Assembly: GCA_001592805.2 (NCBI GenBank)
Contig: CP051143.1
Location: 682,001 to 746,000, forward strand
Direction of reading: 5' to 3'
DNA length: 64,000 nt
Origin: Peltaster fructicola
Taxonomy: Eukaryota; Ascomycota; Dothideomycetes
Positions 1 to 11,219 of the stretch are shown in pieces (position 1 is the first letter of the stretch; every line of letters begins with the position of its first letter). The notes beneath the pieces were generated by a model that saw only the letters and a program-made list of their open reading frames with translations, had not been told where the DNA came from and made no database searches. The translations under genes and the position numbers were made by a program.

Positions 1-1760
1 GTGGAGGGCAAGTGTTGCTGGGCTGCCGATAACAACGAACGTCTTTCGCTCTGTGGCACAACCTGGGAACCGAGAGACGTAGGCTGTGTAGCATGAAATA
101 CTCTCGAGGCATCCAGTTGCGGTTGTGATCCAGGTACAATCTCAGCTTCGGCATTACTGACCACCGTCTCCTCATCATGCATCTCAGCATTCTGCTCGTG
201 GACGGACCTAGCGGAATGATGCTCAAGCTCGTCTTCACGCTGCGGATTTGCCGAGCTCCTCACCACTGTTTGAGCAAGTTCGTTGTACTCATCATCGGGA
301 GCATCTTCGTGCTCATCTGCGTCTGAGCTAGACTCTTCGTCATCAGATATGTGGATCGGTTCTCGTGCATCATGGTCGATGACAAGTGGTACTCGAGGTT
401 TTTGTGGTGATGACATGCTTCCATCCACATGCTGATGTGTCGTATCTGCACGCATGCCCACCGAAGACGAGCCAGCCATAGCCGAGGAGCTGGGTCGCGC
501 AGGCGCGTTGAACGATTTGAGCTCTGTCCGAGCTTGCTCGTGGCGCAGACGCCCAGAATGCTTGCGATTGTGTTGTCGTATGGTGGGATCATCGAAGAGA
601 TCCTGTTCTTCAGAAACAGCATGCAGTATGCCGCCCTGGAACTGTGTCCGACGAGTCTGTGATTCGGCCATGCTAATGTAGTCTTCACGAGGCTCATAAG
701 CAGTTGAGGAGGGAGGATTGTGTCGTACCTCGTTCGGTGAGGTCCAGCCGAAGTTCGAGGTGAACATAGCATTGTCCTGCATGTTGGGCGACGGCCTTGT
801 CAGTACCGGATCAGATCGCAGGCCGTCAGGCAAGGGTGACGAGACAGCCTGTGTTCTTTGGAACAACTGGGTGGTGGTCAAAAGGGGTGTCTTCGCCGGC
901 CCAAATAGTTCATCGTAGGCTGGTGTCTTCTCGTGCCTTGCTGCAGAATCCAGCACCTTCCCATCACTACCGCGTTTGTGTCCTGCGAGCTGTGGTGTCT
1001 CAGGAAAGCTCCCCGGTCTTGTCGCGCTCTTCTGTAATTGGCTCTGTGGGCTTGCCAGCGGACTGTTCATCTCAGAGACATCGCTCTTGCCAGGCGACAG
1101 CCCAAGATCGAGAAAGCTTCCATCTTCGCCATTGCTAGCACTACCGACATTCGTGTATGTGTTCTCTTCCAGACTCTTGCCACCAGTCGTATTCTCGATG
1201 ACATGCAGCGGTTTGTGTGGAGTTGTGAGGTTGTTGCTTGTGGTCTTATCGTGGAAGTGTCGATATACTTGTGATTCATTGACCTGAGTGTCGCCTCCCA
1301 GATCGCCATGGAAGGTAGTCGCCAGGAGACCAGGCTGTGCGTTTGGACGATTGTCCATGGCTATCGACGGCCGTGAGGGTGCGCTGAGGGCATGTTTCAA
1401 GGTTGATGGGTTGTATACTTGCTTTGGGGATGATGTGTTGATGTCTTGAGTTTCTGGCACTTCCGAATTGCGTGAAGCAACATCTGGCGCATGGTCGTGT
1501 GTAACGGTATCAGTCGCGTCAGGCTCAGATGGACCATGCTGCAGGGATTCTTGCGTCAGTTTCGCGTGGAGTCTTCCGAGCGGCAACTTTCTCGCCGAAA
1601 AGTTGCTCACCTTGAGAAGCTGTGCTTGTAGGGCATCTATGTCTGCATCTGGCATGCTGGGGATGCTTGCCTCCGCAAGAGATGCCATAGCCGTGTCATT
1701 GATCTTGAGAGTGAGAGGTTGAGTTCGTGTGTTGGTCTTGGATGAAGGTGAAGTGATCAT
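1..1760 (-). CDS. Large SQ/TQ-rich nuclear protein, possibly Crb2/Rad9-type checkpoint mediator (N-terminal part only)
   Basis: One uninterrupted reading frame runs from the ATG at 1760 off the left edge, giving about 586 residues of an N-terminus whose stop lies outside the window. The visible protein is hydrophilic and probably disordered. It is rich in Ser/Pro and has many SQ and TQ dipeptides (for example PETQD, GDTQV, NESQV, PQSQLQ, QLFQRTQ, GSQPQ, ATQPTS), plus an acidic stretch near residue 470 (SDDEESSSDADEHEDAPDDE). A segment near residues 296-328 with QLFQRTQ, SPLPDGLRSDP and TRPSPN resembles, from memory, the N-terminal part of filamentous-fungal Crb2/Rad9/53BP1-type mediators. These are ATM/ATR targets with C-terminal Tudor and BRCT domains. 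Those domains are not visible here, so the identity is an inference. The coding status is well supported by the long frame. Confidence 0.6.
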   Translation of the reverse strand, partial: MITSPSSKTNTRTQPLTLKINDTAMASLAEASIPSMPDADIDALQAQLLKVSNFSARKLPLGRLHAKLTQESLQHGPSEPDATDTVTHDHAPDVASRNSEVPETQDINTSSPKQVYNPSTLKHALSAPSRPSIAMDNRPNAQPGLLATTFHGDLGGDTQVNESQVYRHFHDKTTSNNLTTPHKPLHVIENTTGGKSLEENTYTNVGSASNGEDGSFLDLGLSPGKSDVSEMNSPLASPQSQLQKSATRPGSFPETPQLAGHKRGSDGKVLDSAARHEKTPAYDELFGPAKTPLLTTTQLFQRTQAVSSPLPDGLRSDPVLTRPSPNMQDNAMFTSNFGWTSPNEVRHNPPSSTAYEPREDYISMAESQTRRTQFQGGILHAVSEEQDLFDDPTIRQHNRKHSGRLRHEQARTELKSFNAPARPSSSAMAGSSSVGMRADTTHQHVDGSMSSPQKPRVPLVIDHDAREPIHISDDEESSSDADEHEDAPDDEYNELAQTVVRSSANPQREDELEHHSARSVHEQNAEMHDEETVVSNAEAEIVPGSQPQLDASRVFHATQPTSLGSQVVPQSERRSLLSAAQQHLPS

Positions 1761-2057
1761 GGCGAGCCCCGCTAGCAATATCACGACTCAGGCGCGCGAG
1801 CACGTGAGTACCTTTGGACATCTACGTCAACGACACAACCACCTATTGTGCGTTCCCTACGAGAAACTCCTTCTGTGGATGCTCGATCGTGCTAGTACCA
1901 GTATACACAGCGACGGAGTGGACTGCAGATGCCTTCATATTATCAAGACATCAGTGGGTGACGTAGTGCAGCATCAATGCTGAATGTCATACTCGCAAGG
2001 ACAAGACCACTACAGATCAGCCTTGGGCGAGTCCCAAGCAGAACACTCTTCTCCGCC
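1761..2057. promoter_or_regulatory. Shared divergent promoter with an E-box palindrome
   Basis: This 297 bp gap separates two head-to-head genes and must hold both start regions. A CACGTG palindrome, the core for bHLH factors, sits at 1801-1806, about 40 bp upstream of the leftward ATG. Whether it is used is unknown. Confidence 0.35.
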
Positions 2058-2972
2058 ATGTCTTGGATGGACAGCTGGTCACGACCATCCGCCAACTCCA
2101 AGGTACCAGCGCCTCTGTACCTTTCTCAAGCCGACATACCGTATTGCCACACATGCGGTCGTGTGATGACGTCCAAGAAGGCTGCTCAGAAGCAATCGAA
2201 TGTTGTCAAATACTGCTCAGACCGCTGTCGTTCTCGCAAACCAGGCGCGCTAGACAGGAGGATTGAGCGTACCATCGTAGCTCTGCTCAATGGCGAGCCT
2301 GATTCGGGTCTTGAGAAGACAGCAGCAAAGAGCCGCGTTGTCAAAGGCGATCCAAGGATCATCGTAACATGCGACGAGGTCGAAGAAATCGTCTTCGGCA
2401 GCCGCTTCGATCCTGAGAAGGTTTTCGGCCGCAGGAAGAATCGCAAAAGTAGAGCGATCGGTGATCCCAATGCTGAGTGGAAGAGTGTTGACATGCAATC
2501 CACCGACGAAGCTTCGTCGGGCGAAGATGAAGAAGTCAGCAGGCCGTCCTTTGACGACGACGTGAATCTGACTGATGGCTCAGTGGATTCCACACCTGGA
2601 GGTGTCCGCGTTCGACCGCCACAGAACCAGTCTGAAGTCAACTTCAGTGTTGGCGGCGAACGCAGTCGTGCAGAGAAGATCGACGAGACGCCTGATGACC
2701 TTGAGAAGCGACGACAAGGTGCAAAGCGAGCAGAAGAGAGGGAGATGGTCAGACGAGCGATACGACGCGGCATTGTCTTCGGGTTTGAAGTGCAAAAGGT
2801 ACCCAATACTGGCGCCAAGCAAGGCAAGAAAACAAAGAAGAAGGCTGCTGAGCAGGACGATCCTGATGACCAGACCGACACAGAGGTGCGCAAAGCGGAG
2901 GCCATCATGAATGGTCTGGTGGTCGAGCCAAGCTTTGCGAAAGGGAACTGGTCGACTCGCTGGAGGCAGTAA
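2058..2972 (+). CDS. DUF2256-like zinc-binding protein, function unknown
   Basis: A 304-residue single-exon protein. I chose the ATG at 2058 (context CCGCCATGT, protein start MSWMDSWSRPS). The same frame is open further upstream, but that part looks like leader. Residues about 27-60 contain CHTCG followed by KYCSDRCRSRKPG, a Cys4 cluster like the DUF2256 family known from bacteria and fungi. The rest is basic and acidic low-complexity sequence: a conserved-looking block with VFGSRFDPEKVFGRRKNRKS, an acidic Ser/Asp region, and a Lys-rich segment (KQGKKTKKKAAEQ) near the end. The family has no established function; the basic and zinc features suggest nucleic-acid or ribosome contact, which is only an inference. 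It faces the SQ/TQ-rich gene across a 297 bp shared promoter. Confidence 0.8.
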   Translation: MSWMDSWSRPSANSKVPAPLYLSQADIPYCHTCGRVMTSKKAAQKQSNVVKYCSDRCRSRKPGALDRRIERTIVALLNGEPDSGLEKTAAKSRVVKGDPRIIVTCDEVEEIVFGSRFDPEKVFGRRKNRKSRAIGDPNAEWKSVDMQSTDEASSGEDEEVSRPSFDDDVNLTDGSVDSTPGGVRVRPPQNQSEVNFSVGGERSRAEKIDETPDDLEKRRQGAKRAEEREMVRRAIRRGIVFGFEVQKVPNTGAKQGKKTKKKAAEQDDPDDQTDTEVRKAEAIMNGLVVEPSFAKGNWSTRWRQ

Positions 2973-3090
2973 AGGACGAAGAGACATGTATTAGGTATTG
3001 CTATGGTCGTTCTTGTTGCTTCTACATGGTATAATCGTTAGAATGGGACGAGAGAAGATCACCTCCGGTATATTTGGCCAATGTAGCCAC

Positions 3091-5775
3091 TCACCCATCG
3101 AAACCACCAAACTCATCGTCAGCCATAACAACATCATGGCTCATACCATTGGTGGAATCTCCCGCATCATCTTCGATCGGCTGTGCGAGCAGGAATTCGA
3201 TTGTTCTGGCATTTTGGTCTGCCATTCTCAGGATTTCCGCTCTAGTCTTTGAGACAGACGCCTGCGAAAGACGAATGACCTCTGCATAATCGCCTTGCTT
3301 AGTCTTGAGATGCTGACCATGTATGCGGAACACGGCTTCTGTCCAAAGCAGATTCAGCTCCAGAGCTGGGTTCGTGTTTGTCTGTTGAGCAATGAATCGA
3401 ATCAGTCGCTCGAGATAAACCTGCGGCGTGTCCCTAACCACCAGATCGATTGCATCAGCCGGTATTCCGTAGTACACACGCATCGTAAGCTTCGCGTTAG
3501 AAAGTCGAAAGGCCATGACCAGTGCTTTGAGGTACTCTTGTCTGACAAGCGTCTTGAGAGTGGACTCAGGTGTTACTTCGACGTCCAGATCGAAAGGGTC
3601 AAATTGGACGCTGGTGTCTAGTGCATAGAGCAGCAGTCCTTCAGTCGAAGCAGCGCAAAATGCCCGACCGGTTGGACTGAATGAAATTGCTGGCACTCGG
3701 ACCTCTGGCGCAGTCTTCCTCTGTGCGGCATCGCCTCTTTTCGACCCTGGTAGACTCTTGTCTAGTCGATCTTCAAGATCACTGGCCTCGCCCGTATCGT
3801 CAATTAGCGCACGAGGGCCAGCCTCGCCGAGCAGCTTGGAGTTCAAAAACTCTTGTGTTCCATCGAGCGACAGATTGACTGAGACAGCGTACTTGTGCAG
3901 GAGCACGCCCGTCTCAACAGCGTACAAGCAGATGTACTTGCTATTGCCACCCGCCAGTAGTAGAGATCCGTCGGTCGAATAATCAATCGTAGTGAAGCTT
4001 TTGGTGCCTGCAACATTGGCGGCTGTCCTTCGATCCGTAATCTTTCGGCCTCCACTGGCATCACGACGAGCGTCCACACCAGCTTGTTGTGTACCTTCAG
4101 CAATTGACCAGAACGTCAGTTGTCCATCGAGCGTGGCTACCGCCAGCTGCTTGGAATCAGGACGGACATCGATGGCAAGTACGTCAGCCTGCAGCTGTAA
4201 TGGCTCAGACGTTTGTGTGCGCGCAAAGACAGACCAGATGCGTACAGTGCGATCCCAGGATCCAGAAACGAGCGAACTGCCATCTGGTGCGAATCGTAAG
4301 GTCGAAACAGGTCCTTCGTGACCAGCTAGCTGATCTAGAAGCTGCCCAGTCTGAACAGACCAGATATGAATGTCGAAGTCGTCCAAACTTCCAGCTGCGA
4401 CAACCTCGCCTGAAGGATCGACTGCTAGAGAGCTGAAGCTTAGCCGCTTAGGAGCGGTGAACGTTCTGAAGCATCGATATCGTATGAGATCGAAGGCACG
4501 AACACTGCCATCTAGCGATGCTGTGAATAGCACGTTACCTCTCTTGGAGAACTCGCAAGCAGTAACTCCAGAAGTGTGTTCTGTGAAGGTGACAATGCAG
4601 AAGCCAGAAGCTGTATCCCACACTTTGAGCTTGCCATCGTCCGCGCATGTGATTACACGATCGCCCGATGGTGAGTATGTCAAAGCATTGAGGTTGTCGA
4701 AATGACCTTGTTGCTTGAGTATGTAGCTCTCGCTCTGCCATTCCCAGACCAGTAGTTGACCAAGTGCTGACGCACCAAAAGCGAGCCACTCGCCACTGGG
4801 GTTGATAGAGATGGTATCAATGTTGGACGAAGATATCGAAAGCTTGTGGATCTCACTGAAGCTTGGCAGTTCGTGCAACATGAAGATGCCATTGCTGAAT
4901 CCAGTAACCAGAAGGCTCGATTCTTTGTGGAATGCAGCAGTTGTGAGACGAGCATGGTCCTGGAAGAAGTAATGCCGATTTGTGATCCGCCACCTCTCGT
5001 CGTCCTCGGTCACGGTGTCTGGGTCGGCATGTGGTGGAGCTGTGTATCGCCATTCAAATAGTGCGCCATCACTGGCAACCGTGTAGATTGTCTCTTGGTC
5101 AGCACTGAACCATGCTGCGTAGACTCCTGTTCTGTGACCTGCAAGGGTCGTTGCTGTGAAGCCTTGCTCAGGATCTAAGCTCCATATCCGAGCAGTCAAG
5201 TCCTTGCTCGCCGAGAGAAAGAATCGCGAGTCGCTGCTCCATTCGATGTTCTGAACTGTGTCATGGTGAGACACGTATTCTCGATGCTTGACGAATGGTG
5301 CAAACTCAAGGCCACCTTCGCCTTCAGACGGCCCTGGCGAGTTTGGCGTCTTCCATACCTCGATCTTGCGACCAAGAGCGACTGCGAAGTGTTGGCCGCT
5401 TGGTGAGAAAACAAGACTGGAGACAGCTTCTCGGAAGGTGAAGTGATATAGTACAATACGTCGTGGTAAGTGGCTTAGAATGGCATGGCCTTGCTCATCG
5501 ACGGTGAGCAGGAGCTGTCCATCCGGGTGTAGTGCTATTCGTGAGACATTCGTTCGATGTGCCAGCGGCAGAGTGTGCGATTTGTTGTGCACCAAGTCAA
5601 AGACTGTCACTCGATTACCGACTGGAGACAACAGACTGTTGCCATCGGCTGTATAGACAAGATTGCCTTTTCTGTAGACGGTGCCCAGGAGGTTCGAGAA
5701 CTATGCTTCGGATGAGTGAGTGAACTTGCTGTACAACAAGCTCTTCTGACAGCTTACCTGGAAGTCTGTCTTCAT
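3091..5775 (-). CDS. PWP2: Periodic tryptophan protein 2 (Utp1), small-subunit processome WD40 protein
   Basis: Pwp2 is a core component of the UTP-B subcomplex that binds the 5' external transcribed spacer of pre-rRNA in the nucleolus. The gene has two exons. An 18 nt first exon (5758-5775) encodes only MKTDFQ. A 57 nt intron (5701-5757, GTAAGC...CATAG) follows, then exon 2 (3091-5700) starting FSNLLGTVYRKGNLVYTADG, which is the family's typical N-terminus. The product is 875 residues, close to the family length. About a dozen WD40 repeats fill residues 1-600 (for example ITCADDGKLKVWDT, LVSGSWDRTVRIWSV). A C-terminal Utp12 domain follows at about 740-850 (LERLIRFIAQQ, LLWTEAVFRIHG). It diverges from the septin gene across 295 bp. 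Identification is firm. Confidence 0.95.
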
Positions 5776-6070
5776 CTTATGACAGAACCATGATTGATGT
5801 CGTCGTCAATGTATCTCTCGAACGGCTTAACAAATTTCTTGTCGATGCACCCCAGCAGCCTTGTTAGCGCAGGGTGCGGATAGGTGCCGACGCCATACCA
5901 CAAACAGTTCTAGGCGAGACACCGAGAAAGGGGACAACCTACAACTTTCCTCTCTAAAATCAGTCGCAATTGCCAGCAACGATTATTGCGCCTGCCATCA
6001 TCCATCCTACCTACCTGCTGTGACTCCCGTCAAGCAGTTCAGCGCTCTCGGTGAGTCCTGATTTTCTTGT

Positions 6071-7687
6071 ATGCCTCCAGAGCTCTACGCGCCCACCGCA
6101 GCAAGGATGGCTACCACAGCAGCTATGGAGACAGCATCGAACACCCCTCCGTCGCGTCGAGACTCGAAAGCATCAAGAGCTAACATCAATGACACAGCTA
6201 AGAACGAGAGTCAAGCTAGACAGGCAACTTCCTTGCACGACCGTCAAGCCAACGACTCCCAGCCCGACCTCTCGCACTCACCTGCCAAACTCTTGGCTCA
6301 CCGCAGAGACATCCCAGACCTCAAAGTTACAGAACCAAGCCGCACATTCGCCATGGCTGAATCAGCATCGCCAATTGGCATTGCCAACGTGCGTATCATA
6401 ATGAGAAGGGATAACAGCTATTGACCGAAGATCAGCTACCAAACCAGCGCCACAAGATCGTTGCAAAGCGCGGTGCCGCCTTCACTATCATGGTTGCCGG
6501 AGAGTCTGGTCTCGGCAAGACAACCTTCATCAACACATTGTTCTCCACCACTATCAAGAACTACGCCGACCACCGTCGTCGACACGCCAAGCAGATTGAT
6601 AAGACTGTTGAGATTGAGATCACCAAGGCTGAGCTCGAGGAGAAGTTCTTCAAGGGTAAGGAAAGAGCATGTTACATCTGGGACGTGAACTGATGCAGGG
6701 GACAGTTCGCCTTACCGTCATTGACACACCTGGATTTGGAGACTACGTCAACAACCGCGATTCGTGGCAACCAATCATTGAGTTCTTGGATGACCAGCAC
6801 GAGAGCTATATGCTTCAGGAGCAGCAGCCACGACGTACTGAGAAGATCGATCTGCGTGTGCATGCATGCTTGTACTTCATCCGCCCGACTGGACACACCC
6901 TCAAGCCACTGGATATCGAGGTGATGAAGCGTCTCTGCACCCGTGTCAACCTCATCCCAGTTGTCGCCAAGGCAGATACTCTCAGCCCAGCAGACCTTGC
7001 CAAGTTCAAGAGCCGCGTATGTTTGGAGAGTAAGCAGTTCGGCATAGACTAACAACGCACAGATTCGAGCAGTCATCGAAGCCCAGGGTATTAAGATCTA
7101 CCAGCCACCTCTTGAGGAAGATGATGAGCCAGGCCTTCAGCACGCACGATCTCTCATCGCTGCCATGCCATTCTCTGTCATCGGCTCAGAGCGCGATGTC
7201 ACCACTCCAGATGGACGCACGGTCAAGGGTCGTCAATATGCCTGGGGTGTCGCTGAGGTTGAGAACGAGGAGCACTGCGACTTCAAGAAGCTTCGTGCTA
7301 TTCTGATCCGCACACACATGCTTGACCTGATCCACACTACCGAAGAGAACCACTACGAGCTGTATCGTGCACAACAGATGGAGACCAGGAAGTTTGGAGA
7401 GGCACGTCCACGAAAGCTGGACAACCCTAAGTTCAAGGTAAGGAAGCAGAACGTCTAAGAAGAGAAGACCTGGCTAACGACGTCTACAGGAGGAAGAAGA
7501 GGCTCTTCGCAAGCGATTCACCGAGCAAGTCAAGGTTGAGGAGCAGCGCTTCCGACAATGGGAGCAGAAGCTCATCTCCGAGCGTGACCGTCTCAACAAG
7601 GACCTCGAACAGAGCCATGCTGTCATCAAGCAGTTGGAAGGTGAAGTCGAGGCTCTGCAGGGCTCTGTCAAGACTGGCAGACGTTAA
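6071..7687 (+). CDS. aspB: Septin AspB (Cdc3-type GTPase)
   Basis: Septins are GTP-binding proteins that assemble into filaments and rings at septa and hyphal tips. There are five exons: 6071-6388, 6436-6655, 6706-7016, 7063-7437 and 7490-7687. The introns are 46-52 nt with GT-AG ends, giving 473 residues. The start may instead be the in-frame ATG at 6107, which loses 12 residues. The N-terminal roughly 100 residues are variable. Then come the polybasic RHKIVAKRG, P-loop GESGLGKTT, switch DTPGFGD, G4-type AKAD, the septin unique element (GRQYAWGVAEVENEEHCDF) and a C-terminal coiled coil from about residue 410. Splicing of exon 2 to exon 3 restores KFFKVRLTVIDTPGFGD exactly as in other fungal septins, which fixes that junction. 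The KRFTEQVKVEEQRFRQWEQK coiled coil is typical of the Cdc3/AspB class. Confidence 0.95.
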
Positions 7688-8169
7688 GCTGCTTCCTCTA
7701 TTCGATAATGGGTTGCGAGGACGATTTGCAGTCCGCGCGATGGAATGCTGTCAAAGATACCTTGTGAGCTTTTGTTCATTCCCTTTGTTTTGTGTAGAAA
7801 AGCCACAGTGATCGGATCTGATCTTCATGCTAGGCCTCTGATCGGATCATCAGGCTTCTTCTGGTCGGCTGCCTAATATATAGCATAAGGATGTAATATC
7901 ATTGCCTACAGCTGTGTGATGCCTTTGCGTGAGTGTAATTGGAATTCCTGTCTATGTCCTTGCTCTCTATGTGAGATGCTTGTTAAGCAGTCCTGCTTCA
8001 AACTGTAAGATCAATTTTGGTGTACAAAATTCCGCTCTCTCGACCTCGACAAGACAGCAACAACAACGAACTTCCAATTCGCTTCCCTAGTTCTTCCTTC
8101 CGTCTTTACTCGAGCTGCTTCTCACTCCTTGCGATTCGCAGCCACAGTTCCTGTCGCCATGTTCACGAG
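7688..8169. other. Intergenic, same-direction gap
   Basis: This should hold the 3' UTR of the septin gene and the promoter and 5' leader of the telomere gene. The frame of the next gene is open back to 8017, but the stretch lacks a convincing earlier ATG. I see no other structure. Confidence 0.5.
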
Positions 8170-10997
8170 ATGTCACGCGAGATCCCGATATCCGCACTTC
8201 AACCATCGTCTCTAACATCCGACACTAGCATTCGAGGCGTGATCAAGCTCATTTGGCCATACTCGCAATCCTCGCAGACCTATGCCGTACTACTCGCCGC
8301 TCTTGACTCTCGTCAACGCTCTCAGCAGGGACAAGTCCGAATCACATTCTCCGGCGGAGCTGCAAATGCAGTAGTGAAGAGCAATGTTGGCATATCTGAC
8401 ACACTGGTTGTCAACCTGAAGAGTGCAATATGGCACGAGGGTGGAGATGTGAAGACACCTGGACGCAGTGTTGACGGCGAGCTTGAGTTCAAGAACGCTG
8501 TTGATTTGAGTGTGATCAATGCAGACGGAAGTACAAGAGACATATCACTCTGCGCATCTACGCTTGACCGAGAGGCTTATGGATCACAACACATCACCCC
8601 CTTGACACCCGCTCGACTTGCTCCAGTTGCTCTGCAGTCGTTCGACTCCTCAAGTGTGCGTAAGGATAGCTTTGAGTCTCCAGCCTTTTTGAAGCGAGCA
8701 CATATCAACGTCGACCTAACAGCTGATCCCTTTCTCGAAGCTAATGACGATGAAGCGTTACAAAAGCGAGCGCGAACCAGCTTCGGGACTGTGCGAGACT
8801 GGAGATACGTAGGACGGAGTCCGAGTCCTGTGAACGAAGACGATGGAGATATGGATTTGAACTCGTCCACTTCTCGTACACAACAAGCTTTGCTCGTGGC
8901 CTCAACACAGAACAAGACCACTGCTGGTAAGAACACAAGTGACGGATTGAGTTCAATCCTTAGGATCTCGAGTATGCAACCTCCTCCGCTGCCACAGCCA
9001 CTCGCGATCTCAGAAGTTGCTTCGTTGTCAGAGGCTCCTGCTCCCACAACACCAAAGCTTCATCCTGTTGCAGCTTCGGCCCTGCCACTGCCATCGCCGT
9101 TTCCAAATGAGATGATGCAATCACATTTCGAAGGATTCGGCAGCCTCGGGAATGGAGAGATCGCCGCTGGGAAAGGCAACGAGGAGCAACTCAATTTGAA
9201 ACGAGATCAGTCGAAGGCGGTCCTCCAGTCACAAGATGATTCGTCGATGCTTGCGCTCGAGGACCACCCTGTCTCGACGCCCAGTCACCTCCCTACCGAA
9301 GCTCAGTCTAGTTCGCCAAGCAAGACGAGCAACGTATCGCAATACGGACAGGCTGAAGACGCTACTGCTGCATCAGAGCACTCTGATACTGCGACTCCTG
9401 TCACTGCCGCTGCGTCGCAAGGTCTCGATGAGCGCGAACAAACTCGGAAGCAGATGCTGAGCAGCCTCTTTGGCTTCCAAGCATCGCCCTATGTGACGGA
9501 CAATCCTTCGACCATGCCACGATCTCAAAGTCATGGCCGCACGCTGTCTGAGTTCGAGCTGGCTGAATCACAAGCCATGGATCGGCTGATGCCACCTCAA
9601 GACTCTAGCAAGGTGCAGGATGCCACAGGAGATTCCTCGGTAGAGCAAGGTACGCCTGTACAGCCCTGAAGGCTAAAAGTCGGTCGTCACGTCGTCCCTC
9701 TGACACGTTATAGCCATAGACAAGGCTCTAGAACCTTTCAATCATACCAAAGAAATGGATACCAATCACACTCTCGTGCAAGAATTGCGGCATGAATCAG
9801 TGTTGACACCTAGTCCTCTACATCAGAGTGAGCCTCAATACGAAGCTGTCCTCCATACTCATCAGACACAAGCTCATGAAGGACCCTCGTGGGAGGGCGA
9901 CGCTCCTGCTTCTTTGAGTGCGCTGGACATGACGCAAAATGGCACAGCAACGCACACAGACCTCTTGTCTTCGACGCGTCGACCTCACTTCAACTCCAAC
10001 ACATTTCTCACTTTGCGTAACGAGCAAAATTCACAAGACTCTCACACGCAAACAACCATGCAAAACACTACTCCCACTCAGGTTGGCCTCAACGGGGCTC
10101 CAACACAAGGAACTGAGCTGGTAAGTGATCCAAGCGGGCAAAAGAAGCTGTCTACATGCTGGCCGTGTTGGACGCCTCGTGATATACTGGTATGAGAGCA
10201 CGGTTGCTGACACGTTCGCGCAGACACCAAGGACACGTCAGCAACACACCTTCCCAGAGGGTCTTCGTAAGTGGATGAGTCCAAGGAATCAGCCGCACAA
10301 ATCTGTTGTCAAGGATGTTTCAGTTACTAACTTTCGTGCTCTTTCCACAGTGGAGGTTGACACGGCTGCTCCCCCAAGAGCAGGCCTACAAACGTCAACC
10401 AGCTACTACACAGCGTTGGGGCGCTTACGGGACTACTTCAACGTCCCTGGAAGCAGGGTGGATGTGATCGCCATGATTACATCAGGTCTTGTGACTGCCG
10501 GCAGAGTGGAGCTTGAGCCGTTAGACTTCTTCCTGTCCTTCGAGATCAAGGACGTCCCGCTCCCTGAGACCGCCGCAACTAGAGTGACGCTGTATCGACA
10601 AGATTCAGCGTCACTGCCGAAGGTAGCACCAGGGGACGTCATCTTGCTGCGTGCAATGTCAGTGAGATCGAGGCGCCATCAAGCGGTCCTCGTGAGCAAC
10701 GATGAGAGCGCCTGGGTTGTCTGGCGCTTCTCGGAGCTTTACAGCCGACCAGGAGGGATGGCTCCCGATGGCAAGGAGAACCAGCCCTCCGACCGAGAGC
10801 TGCCTGTCGACGCTGATGTGCGGGAAGAGATATTAGGCCCTCCTATTGAGTATGGCGAAGAGGAGCGCCGCGAAGTCAAGCTACTCAAGAACTCCATGCT
10901 GTCAGAGGGAGAGCTGCCAGCTGCATTCAACGGATCGCGACCAGCAGGGGAGATGCTGCAAGAGCGTGAAGTGCCAAGACGCTCTCACGAAGACTGA
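8170..10997 (+). CDS. Telomeric single-strand DNA-binding protein, Pot1/Cdc13-like
   Basis: The best model has four exons: 8170-9649, 9714-10120, 10224-10266 and 10351-10997, encoding 858 residues. The N-terminal roughly 120 residues (MSREIPISALQPSS, IKLIWPYSQSSQTYAVLLA, GQVRITFSGG) and the C-terminal roughly 650-800 block (SYYTALGRLRDYFNVPGSRVD through YRQDSASLPKVAPGDVILLR) match what I recall of filamentous-fungal proteins with a telomeric POT1/Cdc13-type OB-fold domain. The middle is disordered and Ser/Gln-rich. The expected role is binding the G-rich 3' overhang and protecting chromosome ends. The third intron (84 nt, with TACTAAC and TTTCCACAG) is a multiple of three without a stop, so retention would add 28 residues in frame. 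The 43 nt third exon is short. The start at 8170 was chosen for its ATG and the family-like start; the exact orthology to Pot1 or Cdc13 is not settled. Confidence 0.8.
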
Positions 10998-11219
10998 ACG
11001 TGATGAGCCAGAAGCTGCAAGCACATGCTGCAGTGAATGGTACTCATAGTTGTGAGGTAACGGACCATTTGGGATGTACCGACTCAGCACACGTTCAATG
11101 AGTACACCAGGCTCTGCACTCACTCTTTCCTGCTTGGCTCGGTCATCTGCGACACTCTTCCCACCATCAACTTTCGTCGATAGACATCAACCACTGGCAT
11201 AGCACAAGAACTCAACACG

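Noticed and set aside
2186-2908. 240-codon open frame antisense to the DUF2256-like gene
   Set aside because: It mirrors the codon bias of the sense gene, is Ser/Arg low-complexity and has no family features.
6050-6080. 31 nt GT..AG stretch across the septin start
   Set aside because: Too short for the introns seen here and not needed, since the frame from 6071 or 6107 reads through.
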